Shown here one piece after another: positions 12,787 through 24,687 of a DNA stretch of 64,000 nt (position 1 is the first letter of the stretch; every line of letters starts with the position of its first letter). Where the stretch lies: contig CM012953.1 of NCBI GenBank assembly GCA_000181795.3, positions 3,805,923 through 3,869,922 on the forward strand. The letters run 5' to 3'. The stretch comes from Trichinella spiralis (lineage: Eukaryota; Nematoda; Enoplea; Trichinellida; Trichinellidae). Both the position numbers and the translations under genes were made by a program. The notes under the pieces are model-generated. The model was not told the DNA's origin. It was given only the letters and a program-made list of their open reading frames with translations, and made no database searches.

Positions 12787-12792
12787 AATAAA
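12787..12792 (+). terminator. Poly(A) signal AATAAA (plus), probable KANSL3-like 3' end
   Basis: This is the first AATAAA I see after the KANSL3-like stop at 12455. It lies only 26 bases from the ACSL stop codon on the other strand. Confidence 0.45.
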
Positions 12793-12817
12793 GTAATTTG
12801 AATAATCAATTAGTCAA

Positions 12818-14995
12818 TCAATCGGAAGCGTAGAGTTGTTCAATGATGTTACGGTAGGCTTGTTTCAATGAGTTGCGTTGGTTTTTCATTGTAGGCGTCA
12901 GGAGACCATTTTCAGTTGTGAACATCTCATTGGAAAGGTGAATTTTCTTCACTTGTTCCAATGAATTCAACCCATGCAATTGGGCACAGCGCTTCATCTC
13001 TTCTAGTATATATTGTTTGGCCGCTTGGCTTTTGCAGAGTAGATCGAACCAACGGTCGGTCGGTTGTCGTTGTTGGATGATGTTCTTCTTCACTGCCCAG
13101 CCCAACAGTGCCTCTTTTTGGGGTACAACGACAGCGACCAGGTACGATTGGCGACTGTCGCCGTGGACGAAAATCTGACCAACCGCACGGCAACGCTGGT
13201 AGACGTTTTCGATCCTTTCCGGGGCCACGAATTCCCCCTGACTGAGTTTGAAGATGTGCTTCCGACGGTCGATGATTTTCAACGCTCCGTTGGACAACCA
13301 TTGGCCGATGTCGCCGGTATGCAGCCAGCCGTTTTCGTCGATCAGCGCTTCGGTTTGCTCGGCATCTCGGAAATAGCCGCTGGTCAGCGTGTTGGAACGG
13401 ACGCAGATTTCGCCGCGGTCGTCTTGGGCGTAATAATTCAACTCTTCCACGTCGACCAATTTCACTTCGGTATTCGGGATCAACGCCCCGACGTGTCCGG
13501 CTTCGGTTTCGTCGATCAGCGTCGCCGCTACGGGTCCGACCGTTTCCGTTTGGCCGTAACTTTCGATGATCACGCAGCCGAACATTGCCCGGCATGTGGT
13601 CAACACTTCGGCCGTTATTGGCGCCGAACCCGACACGCAAATTTCCACCTCACCGCCGAGCATCTTCTTCTTGATCTGGTCGAAAATCACCCAATCCCAG
13701 AAGCCGTAACTTCGACTGTGGTGGCTGTTAATTATACCGAAATGGAATTGAAACCGTTTCCATGCGATCGCCAGGCGAAACAACATCCACTTGCAGAGGT
13801 GGTTCCGGACGTTCGCCTGAATGGAGTCGTGGAAACGGTTCAACAATCTCGGCACTGTTGGCAGCCAGTTGGGTTGCAACGTTTGGATGTCGTCCAACAA
13901 TTGTTGCACGTCGCCGCTGTAGAAACCGACCGCCGCACCGATGTAAAAGCACAAAGCTTGGTTGAGCTGTTCGTAAACGTGCGCCATTGGCAAGTAGGAG
14001 ATCAGGCGGTGTTGCTTTTTCAAAATCTCATCGTCTTGGGATTGGAGAAATGTGAAAATATTGTGCACGCTGTTCACCATGCTCGCGTGCGTTATCAGCG
14101 TCCCCTTGGGACTGCCAGTACTGCCGCTGGTGTAAGCGATCATGTACAAGTCGTTGTCAAGATTTGGCAATTTGAAATTGTCACCGCCACCACCACTTCT
14201 AGCCAGATCTGTCAACTGTTGCAAACTGTGCAATTGCAAGTTGTGCTGTTTTGCAATTTTTTCCATTTGCTCTGGTCGAAAAATGCCATCTCGGTCGAAC
14301 AGAATTACATGCTTCAAAGCCTTGGCCCCCCGACCTTTTGCTCGAAGCAGAACTTGGATTTTCTCCAACTGGTCGCAAATTACGCAGCTCATCTTCGTTT
14401 CCAGTATCGCTTGTGTAATTGCTTCGTTGCCGAACGTTTCGTACAACGGTACGATTGTCGACGAAGCCAACGTCACTGCCAAGCTCGACACAACCCACTC
14501 GGGACAATTGATACCGTAAATACCAACGATGGAATTGTGCTCTGCAAACTTTTCATTTCAATTTCAACATCTCCCCTTCGTATTTTGCTCCCCCCCTCCC
14601 ATTCATTTTCAACTCTACCTACCTGGGTCAGTGGCTTTGAAATTGAGAAGATTCGACGCCAACAATTTCGCCTTTTCCAACACCTCCTCATACTTCAGCC
14701 ACTTGTAATCACCGACGCCAGCACTGTTCACGGGACGATAGCCAACACAGGGACCGTTGTTGGAAATTTTCATTCCCCTCACGAAGATGTCCAACATCGT
14801 CTTCACCGACGCATCCGGATATGTTCCCTTGATAATCGACCTGTGTATTCGTTCTGGGCCGGGCAAAACAATCGACTGACACTTTCTGCTGTACTTGCTT
14901 TGCAATTTTCCTCTGATCCAAACTGTACGATAAATCCAATAAGCCACCAATGTACTCACTATTACAACCGGCCACAGTGAATTTTCATATGACAT
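12818..14995 (-). CDS. Long-chain fatty-acid CoA ligase (ACSL1/5/6 type)
   Basis: Two exons, 14995-14623 and 14541-12818, joined at phase 1 give 698 residues, the usual ACSL length. I start at the ATG at 14995; the open frame upstream begins only with TTG. Residues about 8-24 form a membrane anchor. The AMP-binding motif YTSGSTGSPKGT is at about 261-272, SYLPMAHVYEQ follows, YGQTE is at about 453-457, GWLHTGDIG at about 529-537 and the fatty-acid motif KLSQGEFVAPE at about 556-566. It activates long-chain fatty acids to acyl-CoA using ATP, on the ER or outer mitochondrial membrane. The coding sequence is much richer in G+C than its surroundings (31 of 60 bases in 13201-13260). A long plus-strand open frame across the gene is its antisense shadow. 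Confidence 0.93.
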
Positions 14996-17283
14996 CTTCA
15001 ATACTGAAATTCAACTTTTGAAACGATATCTCTCTTACTTTTTCATTTGATTTTTATAATAATAATAATAATAATGTCAACTGCAAAATGAGATTCAAAT
15101 TTTCCATTTGCAATTATATATTAAAAAAAAGAATTTATGAAAACATATTTACTGTTGTTCATTGGAAACATTCTTTATTCGAAAATTCTACGTATTTCTG
15201 TGCGACAGTCAATGTTGTTTGCTGCAGCACACGCACTGAAGTAATAATATTTTCATTTCAGTGAAAGCTGATAATTTTTCCCGTGATTTTTCTTGCAAGT
15301 TGTCTGTCGTCCATATCAGTTGACTTTGTACTTTATCTTTTCACTAATCAACAATAGAAAAGTGATCATAAATATGTAAATCACTACCCTCTTATCATGT
15401 ATATAATAAAATACCGAAGATAGTCTTGTTTAAATATTTTTCCATCGTAACACTGAAAAATTGATAACATTTTTATGCAAAAGTTGATTTTGTTTCAGCC
15501 ACACCTTTTTGTATGCGTACTGATTAGTGCACATTAGTGCACAGCAAACGATCGAATTACTTAACTCAAATTTGCAAATGTAAAAATGAAAATATCCAAA
15601 AATATAAAATGAAATTATTTTCTTTTAATATGCTGCATGTGTTTGGATTTCGAATTTATCTTTTCAGTCATGACAACTGAAACAACAACAGAAAATGGAA
15701 AGAAGAAATTATGATCAATTTTAATAAAATCATTTTCTTCAAAAACAACGAGCTCATTTTTAATTTGCAAAAAGCTATACAGTAGGACAAATGAAATTCA
15801 TGAAATCCAAGCAGAACAACAATATTTTGCCAATGCAATGCAAAATTCACTTTGTGCAATGAATGAAAAAATTAAAAAATAATTGCAAACATTTTATTAT
15901 TTCAGCAGTGCAAATATTTGATCTGCACGAACTGCTCTTCTACAGTTGTTCAAGCACACAGACAACAAGCAGCAGCTGATGAAGGAAGAAAAATAAATTA
16001 CGGATGTTTTTTTCGACTACGTATGCCAATTCGCTTTTGAGAAAATGAATGCCAGCGTGTTGATTTCAGCTCTTCCGTGAATGGATTTTTATCACACCTA
16101 AACAATAATAATTGACTTTTCAAATATTTCTTTTTTAAGCTTAATTCTGCAAAAAAAACAAAATATTCCATTTTCATTCATGTTGCATCAATTGTTTCAA
16201 GCAAGCTTAATTTTCCTCTCTTTTTTTAGCCGATGCAATAAACAAACAGTTCATCACTTGTTAGAAATCATGAAAATTTAAATGATTATAAATATCTTCT
16301 TTTAGAATAAAATGCAATCAATTTTCTGCAATTGGTATAGCTTTTATTATATTAAATTAAATTTATTTAATGTAATCAACACTCGTGTATGGATGCAAAG
16401 CAACATGAGATAGTTAGTAACAGTGCAAACAGTTTTCAAGGCAAAACGAACAACAGCAAACAAAGAAAGAACAAACAACAGGACCTGCAAGTTGCGTGAT
16501 TCAGATTACTACCATCTGGACAATTTTCATTTATACATTCACAGAAACAATTCTCTTCTGACCATCTTTGATTTTCATCTAAAAATATTAACAACAATAT
16601 TAATAATTATAATAATACTTTTGTACAATGTATGCATACGAAACAAATGACTTTGTTATTTTCCTTAGATATGTGTTAAAATTTCACAACTTTAACAACC
16701 GTTGTTAAAGTAAAATATTTTCCATTTAAATAAATATCAAGAATACACAGAAAATGAACATTTTTAACCGATGAGAACAACACCGTTAACGTGCTTGCAC
16801 TTTTGGTGCTACGCATCAGTATGAACTTTTTCGTAATAAAAATGCTTTTGATAGCAATGTCAGTTGTTCGATTTTAAACAATTTTGACACTAAATTTTAA
16901 ATACTATCTATCATTTTGAACAAATCATTCAAATATTTAGAAAACAAAAACAATTATTAAAATTGTCAGAATATCAGATTTATGTTGGGAAAGGTTTCAG
17001 CTTCCGCAAACCTCTATTAAAAATTCTGCAACAAAATTTAAAAATAAACTGCTCCAGGAAAATTTAATGCTTCTATCATTGCGGAAAATTGTTTATACTT
17101 TCGTAAATAAATTTTTTTTCTGGCAAAAGCACTTTCTAAAGCTTTCGTAAAAGTGATTTTATTTTGTGATTCACATTTGTTCAGATTATGCTACAACAAT
17201 AAAACATTATCATATTCGACACCAATATTATATATTGAATATACTTTATGGAAAATTTCCCAGAATTCGGCTAATAAAAAGAA
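14996..17283. other. Intergenic, A+T-rich
   Basis: An AAT repeat lies at about 15056-15075. A possible poly(A) signal for the PDGF/VEGF-like gene (AATAAA on minus) is at 17158-17163. No other coding or RNA feature supported. Confidence 0.55.
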
Positions 17284-19230
17284 TCAATTGATTAACATCT
17301 TCCTGAAACTACATATGCAATGTGACTTACTGTTACAAAGTTGAGAATCTTGTTCATTGACACATCGACATTCGCAGTCCACCAAGTTTTGGTTTTCTTT
17401 GCATTTTGGTGTCTTCTGACATCCGTTGCAATCACAAGATGTGTGACGTTCTAAGCGGACAAAAAATTCTTGCCACAGTTGAAAAATTGGCTTGCCTTCG
17501 TCAAGTCCCAAATAGAGCCACGAACGAACCTTGAAAAAAAAATACTCCAGATGCAAAGATGAAGCATTGAAAGCAGATGAATCACCTTGACGCGAACAGG
17601 CTCAGTAGTGACCGGTTGGCAACGATGAAAATTGTCACAGCAGCCGCCTAAGCATTGAGGCAAATCTATGCATTCGGGAAAATAGTAAACAGTTGGCTGC
17701 TTCTGAAGTGGGATTGGCACGCATAATGTCACTACTTTGCATGAATCACGGGATTGAACAGGTTCGTGAATAACTTCACCAACATCTCCAGCCACTGGAC
17801 TCAAATTTTCATCTAAAATAATAATTTTATACAATGAGAAAGTAATTTTTCAATCTTCTTAATAAGTTCACCTAATCATACTTACTAATTTGATAAGTCA
17901 TAAATAAATATTCGATTGGTTTAGTTCACCTGCAATTACTAGTAAGCATTTACACATTTACTTTATTTCTTCAAACGGCACAATTGAAAATAAATATTCA
18001 ATCAGTTAAAATTATATTTTGATTAAAAGTGTTTAAGTGTTTAAACAGAAATGTATTCAACCAAACTTTTCATAAATGGCGGTTAATCTAATCATGAGAA
18101 ATAATTTGAATTAATGTCTTGTACATTTAAAGCCACTTTTAATTAAATTTAATATTTCATAAATCTACAAACATAAAAGTTATTTCTATTACACTGCTGA
18201 ACTTCTAGTTATTTAAATTAAAACACTTTGTATCAAACACGACAACTTCACGGGGAAACAATTTGAAAATTAAATAGAAATAACTAACTAAAAGCATTTA
18301 TTTAAAAGAAAAGTTATTCATTGTCAGTACCATTATCAGTAGCTTTTGTTTCTGTCAGTCTGAATGAATTTAGTGAAGGAGTTACTGATGTAAAAATAGT
18401 TCCCACACGTGGACTCCATATTTTTTCTAAAAATAATTCATAAATATCCACAAGCCAATAGCAGTTGTAAGTGACATACCTGTCCAGTTTGTCGAGATTG
18501 CGTTGGTACCGTTTTTTAGTCCAAGCACGTGAAAACGAGATAAAAATTCATCATAGGTTTTTACATTTCGGAGCATTTGCTTCACTTCATCTACATTCTA
18601 TATTCAATTCATAAGTTACTCGATAAAGTTACTGATAAATAAATAAAGTCACATATATCTTTTGTATAGATTATGTAAGCTTTTCATTTGAAATTCATTC
18701 TCCGGTGGTATTATATGGATGGGATAGGTTCTTTGAGCTCATAACTGAAATTTATTTATTTTAAAACAACATTTATTTTACATATACTGTTAAGTAATAA
18801 TTTGTTCGAAAATTAAAATTAAAACATTTTAATGATTTCTTAAATTTAACAAGTGGCCATAAAATTTGATGAAAGTGATTGTTCTGTAAATTCAAAAACC
18901 TTCTTTGAAATAATTCATCCCAAATCTACTACAAGTATTTTCGACTGTTCAAAAGCAATACAAGCATATACAGTATACAATAGTAAAACTACAGGTATTG
19001 CAAATCTTCAAAAAAATCGAGTGCTCTTGTTCAAAAATTTTAAACATTTACATGTTAAATGAATTGTGTTGAGTAGAAAAGACAATGAAATAGCAACTTT
19101 TAATGTTTCCACAAAAAATCATAAATAGATTATTATTGCAACTTACTTTGTATACTTCTGAATTACTTGGCAAAATTACACTGCAAAAGTAGATTATCAA
19201 GAAAAAGCAACGTATTGCTGCTCGTTGCAT
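17284..19230 (-). CDS. PDGF/VEGF-family growth factor (PVF-like), secreted
   Basis: Five exons, 19230-19147, 18597-18480, 18426-18331, 17812-17586 and 17529-17284, close in phase and give 256 residues. Exon 1 is a signal peptide (AIRCFFLIIYFCSVIL). Exons 2-3 encode a non-conserved pro-region. The cystine-knot domain starts at about Cys124 and includes PQCLGGCCDNFHRCQP (151-166) and RHTSCDC (203-209), the order of the family pattern CGGCC...C.P...HT.C.C. A cysteine-rich tail follows (CQKTPKC, DCECRC, about 212-231), similar in kind to the CXCXC tails of PVF and VEGF-C. It should act as a secreted dimeric ligand for a VEGFR-like receptor tyrosine kinase, as C. elegans PVF-1 does. An excellent donor (GTAAGT) lies just before the end of exon 5, so a spliced form with another C-terminus is possible. 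Confidence 0.87.
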
Positions 19231-21024
19231 GTTGTTTTTGAAAAAAATGAAAGTTAAAATTGAAAAGCAAAATGTATATTAGTGAAATTGGAAAATAGCC
19301 AACAAAGCCAACTAAGAAAAATGCTAACAATTCATCGCATTTGACGACTATTCAAGCAGCAACTGACATTTCAAGCAACCAAGAGAGCATGAATTGAGTG
19401 AGCAAACTGGTCTCCATAATCCCTTCAAGCAACTTTCTCATCAGTTGAACCAGTCGATGAAGTCAGTCGCATATGCATCCCATGTGTCAGAGTCACGTGG
19501 GCCGTTGTTGTTGCAGGATAAAGTTGTGAAAAAGAGACGCAATGAGCAGAGACAACACATAAACAAGAGACACTTGAAAAGCCCTTTTGAAAATGAACAA
19601 CCATTATACCTGCTTCAATGGAGGCCATTCGTTATTTTATGGTGCCGTTTTTGTTGGGCAAAACGAACGATCTGAATGAGGAGCTATTCTTTCTCTTGAA
19701 AAAAGGCTAATCATGCAGAGCTGTTTGTTCTTCGAAATTTATGCTTTTTTTTCTTTCAAAGAAACAAATTCCAACATGACATCTTTCACTTTTACGGATG
19801 AATGAAAACACAATTTTTGTTCCACGCACAATAAAATTAACAATGATTTTTATGGACAATGAAGCACATTTCCTTCAAATGTCGAAAATTTTAGCATATA
19901 TATATATAAATAAATGGTCAATAGCACTTGAAACAACAACAATCACAAATTACATTTATATGGGATTTTTAATTAAAAATATTGTTCTAGAAGATGGTTT
20001 CTTTGAATAATATAAATGTTATTTGCTTTTCATCTTCAATTGTCAAAAATTGCAATAATCCATTGAGAATACTACAAAACTGTCCAAAAATTCACTTGAA
20101 ATAATTCATGCATCATTTAAATGCATTAAATTTCATCAATATTTCAACAGATGTAATAAATTCAAAATCGTTCAACAAACATGCTATTTCACCACTGCAA
20201 AATATTATTCATATTTGTTTTATTATTTGCAACTCTTTCAGTTAACAAATTTTGTTGCATTTACTTTATCCTTTCACAATTTTGAATTATTCTTACAAGA
20301 ATAAACTAATAAATGATGAATGCTAATAAATCTGTGCAAAACATTATTTCACTTGTGTTTATTTAACAAAATATAACGAAAAGTGTTATTTTTGTACTGG
20401 AATATGTTATCTTTCAGCATGTGTCGAGAATAATTTATTACTGTTTGTGTTAAGGAACTGAATAACGTGCAAATTTAATTTAATAAAATTCCACTTATTC
20501 TTGATTAAAAGTACGAACTTATTTATTTAATAATAAGCAGTCCAAGGGCAGCAGTTTATTTAATAAAATGATTTCTCGCGAGCAGTCAAATGATAATTAA
20601 TTATGAGCTTATTTCTTGAAATTTCCATTTAATTTTTATGAATACTGATACAATGGCTTAGTTTATAATTTGCTACAGCAGAATGGTAACATCTTGGTTT
20701 TTAATAAAGTCATTTTACCCATTTATCAAAAACCAGATTCCAGATGAAAATGAAAAATAAATCTCTGAACGTAAACAAACTGGATAAACTCTTCAATGAT
20801 AATTAAGTTAGATGATTCACTTTTGATACCGAGTTTAACGACGTAGCTGAGTTCACACTGCTAGTTAAATAGCAATCTAATTTGCGAAAATAATAAAATA
20901 TAACGGCCATCCTACAAGTAGAATAGAATCAGCTGCATAAATAGGTAAATTTTTCTTATATAAATGGAGTTTGGCACTTGGCAGCTTAACTGTGTTGAGT
21001 ACTAGCAACAAAATCAGCTTTACG
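19231..21024. other. Intergenic, including the 5' flank of the PVF-like gene
   Basis: An E-box CACGTG lies at 19494-19499 and a TATA box for the next gene near 20957. Short open frames here have no family features. Confidence 0.5.
20957..20964 (+). promoter_or_regulatory. TATA box (TATATAAA) of the small secreted-protein gene
   Basis: It lies about 60 bases before the ATG at 21025, a normal TATA-to-start distance for a short 5' UTR. Confidence 0.6.
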
Positions 21025-22370
21025 ATGCATTTCTCTGCACCTCTTAGCATTGTTCTTTTGACACTTCTTATTGAAGTTCATTATGCAGATGCACTGTTTG
21101 GAAGACATAAACCATGGGTAAGCAGACATGCTTCAAATTGTAATAGTATGTGCTTTTAATTGATAAGTAATACGATTTAATGCATTGCACAATTTTAACT
21201 GTTTTACATAAAAATATTGTTATGATGTTATGAAATGCATATATTAAAAACGAAAAGAATAGCAAAATATAATTAAAGTATGAATTTCTGAACTGGAATC
21301 TTGATATGATTTTAACAAAGTGACTTATTTTTACTGCGCCAGTTAAATAAATTCTAAATATTCTTATATATTTCATCACTGAAAGTTGGCTTAAATGAAC
21401 TGTTTTAGAATGAAGAAAAAGTAAATGCTTTTCTGTAAGTATTCATTTTTATTATTCGTATTCGTCGTTCACGTCATATGCATGTACATGCTTTAATTTC
21501 ATCTATAACTGAGGTATATTAGGAATATATGAATCTTTAATTCATTTCGTGAACCTTTTATATTAATATGTTTCATATTAACATAAATAAAATGAAATAT
21601 GCTGTTACTACTTCATTGCATTTAAAAGCTGTTTTACACGCTTTACAATGTTTTGTTATTATCATTCAAAGTGATTCAGTAAAACATTTTTACTCGTAAA
21701 ATATATGTTTTTATAGTTATAAAACCGCTTTGATTCATCTTGATTTTTATGCTAAAATGTGTCAATATGATGTGTGCTAAATTAAAATAATAATACTTTT
21801 GCAGTTACTTCAATGCATATTTCAAAACTTACATATTTTCCTTTTCACAAGTATGCTCTGCTAACAGATTCATAGAAAAGTTTTGAAATAAACACAAATA
21901 AGTAAATAAATAAAATCTGAAAATTATTTTTGACAGTTTTCATTGTCTGTAATTGGTTGGCAAATTTCAGTGAAAAGACAAAGCGTGTCACAAAACGAAA
22001 TGAAGAAGTAAGGAACAGCAGTTCATTTCACCGTCTTGCATTAAAAATGTTAAATTATAGAAATGGGAAGCATGCTTTGATTTTCTGTATTCTGTAAAAT
22101 GTGGACAGGAAGAATGCAAGGAATTTAAGGATAGAGTCGATTCATTCTCTAAAAATCAGCGAAACAGTCCTGAATTTACAGATGCATTCAAAAACTTTGA
22201 TGAATGCGCTGAAAAATGTTTTGACAGGTATGATGCTATTTTTTAAATCTTAGTCTATGAATGAAATTTTTCAATTAAAATAATATATTACATTTAGAAT
22301 TCTAAAGGAAAAAAATCTGGAAGAATACCACGAGCAACTGAACAGACTTCAGATCGAAGGGTCCGTATGA
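21025..22370 (+). CDS. Small secreted cysteine-containing protein, unknown family
   Basis: Five small exons, 21025-21117, 21409-21434, 21971-22007, 22061-22227 and 22298-22370, all with good GT/AG sites, join in phase to 131 residues. Exon 1 is a clear signal peptide (LSIVLLTLLIEVHYADA). After a Lys/Glu/Arg-rich linker the mature part has five cysteines at 57, 66, 71, 101 and 105 (C-X8-C-X4-C-X29-C-X3-C) in a mostly helical, charged context (EACFDF, ECAEKCFDR), and ends in a helical tail. The odd cysteine count suggests an intermolecular disulphide. A TATA box is 60 bases upstream and AATAAA is at 22498-22503, so the gene looks intact. I do not recognise the family; it looks like a worm secreted product. 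Confidence 0.72.
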
Positions 22371-23178
22371 TGAGCAGATTTCTCGAATTAAATGGAAAAA
22401 GTATCTAGATATTGATTTTATTAAAATTTAATTTACTTATATTTTAATTAATCTTTTAATTTATGTCTCAAACATTGTTTAACTCTGCTTTGTTGAAAAT
22501 AAAGTGCTAATGGATTGCTAATTTTGATAATTTCTAAATAATTGCTTCAATTTAAAAATATTGACTCAAAAGTAAAACGAAAAATGATTTCAAAAATGCA
22601 CTAGAAATGAAAAATTTAATAAAAGATCAAAATAAAAGACTCATATTCGCTTCATCGAATGGTAAACACTCACCATAAATTGCAATAATTAAAAGCAACA
22701 TTAAAAATTTACGCAAGGTAAACATTAAAGTTGTGATCAAATATAATATTTTAAATTTATTAATGAATTCAATTATTAAATTATATTTATAAAACATTAA
22801 AGTGCATAAAATTGGTTCTTTTAATATTCTACTCAGCTTTATTAGAAATCATTTTATTAAATTGTGTGCACCATTTTAAAAGCTTGTCATAACGTATTTT
22901 GCTGTTGCGAAAAAATATTTTAAGCTTGAAAAAATGTTCAGATAAAAATGAATATTTAGAAAAAAAAATTTTCAGTTGCTAATATAGAAAATTACTTCAC
23001 TATAATTGTTAAATATATAAATTTTTATAAAAATATTGAACATCTTTTGCTGAATGCTATTTCTATTTTATGTGAGCAAACAATTTGCATTTTTTATTCG
23101 ATTATTCTACAATTTAAGAACTGTTTTGGCGATAACACCTTTTTATTTTGGCAATCTCTGATTTTTGTTATGAATTAA
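22371..23178. other. Intergenic, ending in a transposon target site
   Basis: A+T-rich. It holds the poly(A) signal at 22498-22503 and ends in TTAA (23175-23178), the target duplication of the next element. No coding exon seen. Confidence 0.6.
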
Positions 23179-24687
23179 CCCTAATACGGGCACCTGTCTA
23201 CATATGTAGACACATAGCATTTTCTCTTTTTTTGATAATTAAACTGAAATAATCCACATGCTTGTAGTAGCTAAAGTGCTCTGAGGTTACCACATTGATT
23301 ATTTTTGAATGTGGTCCATGTTCGTGTGCTTTATGAAATCTAGTATAAAGTTTCTGTGGATTTTATAGAGTAGATTAGTCAAAAAGGGTGTCAACCCCAA
23401 AGATAAATACGGCATGCTTCATGAGTGTCTGTCAGTGCTCTCAGACCTTCTTTATGTTTGTTTAAGAGTCACTGTTTTTAGCTCAATATGCAACAAAAAC
23501 AGTCAGTTGTTTATGGCAGCTTTAAAAAGTGGATATCCATTATGCAGCTATTTATTGCTACAAATAATCAGTTGTGGTGAACTTGTGTTTGCCACTTTTG
23601 CATTTTACTATACGTATTGACCATTTCACCATTTGACCAGAAAAGTATCACGTGAAGATCAACTGGATATGAGACGCAGAGAATGGTTATGCTCTGAAAT
23701 ATTTGTTATATGCTGGCAGAAGTCGTAAAGAACGTCACTTCGGTCTTGCAAGCACCAATGTTGGGCAATTGGCACAGCCATTTGTGAACTCTAAGAGAAA
23801 CGTTTTTATGGACCGTTATTTTACATCATATTCCACTGTGCAACGTTTTCTTGAGCATGGTATTACATCTGTTGGTACAATCTTTGCATATCGCCGTGAT
23901 GTTCCAGCATGTTTGCGTAAAGCAGTACGACGTGATCTCTACTCTATATTAGCTGTTTATGAGTACAACATAAGAATAACGATGATCAATTATGTGCCAA
24001 GAAAAAACAGCAATGTTCTTCTGTTGACTTCATGCCACGCAAAGTTCAAAATAGACGACCAGTGAGGTGTGACAAAAGACCAAACATCATAAATGGCTAT
24101 AATCTGGGCAAAGGATGCGTGGATAGCATGGATGCAAGAATAGAAGATTTTTGCTGTATAAGAAAGACCAACAGATACACCATGCTGATGCTGAACTTCA
24201 TCGTTGAGGTGTGCATCAACAACGCATTCTTACTGATGAAACATAAGCAAAGTTATCAGAAGACAAAGAAGCGTTTTATGAAAGAGCTTTCAGCTGGTCA
24301 AACACATCGAAATTAGGTATCAAAATCAAAAATCTGTGCACAAACTAAACATGCCTTTATCCGCTACAGAGTGCCCAAAATCATAAATGTTACAGATATC
24401 AGTTATAAAACGATAAAATCCATCAAAATGCCGAGAGCAAAGACGTCGAATATCAACGCAAAACCGCTGCCATTCATGCAAAAAACTATATATGTAGCAG
24501 CCATGAAATCACTAAAATATCGTGTAGCGCTTGCATTGAATAAAATAAATAATCTGTGGAATTATCATTAGTTCTTGAAAAAATAATGATAATAATGTAC
24601 AGGGACTAAACATGAAGAAATTTCTAGTGTGTACATATGTAGACAGGTTCCCGGATTAAGGTGCAAAATTTGCCGCCCATATGAGGG
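23179..24687 (+). mobile_element. piggyBac-type DNA transposon, copy 1, inactive
   Basis: The 1509-base element is flanked by TTAA on both sides (23175-23178 and 24688-24691). Its ends are inverted repeats: it begins CCCTAATACGGGCACC and its right end reads CCCTCATATGGGCGGC on the minus strand. Just inside each end is a palindromic subterminal repeat around CTACATATGTAG. The inside encodes only the latter part of a piggyBac (DDE_Tnp_1_7) transposase. Copy 1 is about 190 bases shorter than copy 2 because it has one palindrome at the left end where copy 2 has two. Autonomous piggyBacs are usually about 2.4 kb, so this is an internally reduced copy. Confidence 0.88.
23643..24316 (+). pseudogene. 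piggyBac transposase fragment (copy 1)
   Basis: Recognisable blocks: a D-A-E-N-G-Y-A segment matching the first catalytic Asp region, FMDRYFTS (second Asp), VGTIFAYRRDVP, INYVPRKNSNVLLL and CVDSMDARIEDF (third Asp), then a RKTNRYTM block. The frame is interrupted by a TGA where copy 2 has TGC, and by a frame change near 24.03-24.07 kb. The N-terminal half of the transposase is missing. Not functional. Confidence 0.85.

Larger units (their letters stand above)
12456..12817. other. Convergent 3' region between KANSL3-like and ACSL genes
   Basis: Only 362 bases separate the two stop codons. It holds a TGTT/TTTG low-complexity stretch and one poly(A) signal for each strand, placed so that the two 3' UTRs would overlap. 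Confidence 0.6.

Noticed and set aside
12927-13640. 237-codon minus-strand frame, Arg/Pro-rich
   Set aside because: It is an out-of-frame shadow within ACSL exon 2.
13064-14980. 638-codon plus-strand open frame
   Set aside because: It is antisense to the ACSL gene, crosses its intron and shows no family motif; the minus strand carries all conserved ACSL motifs.
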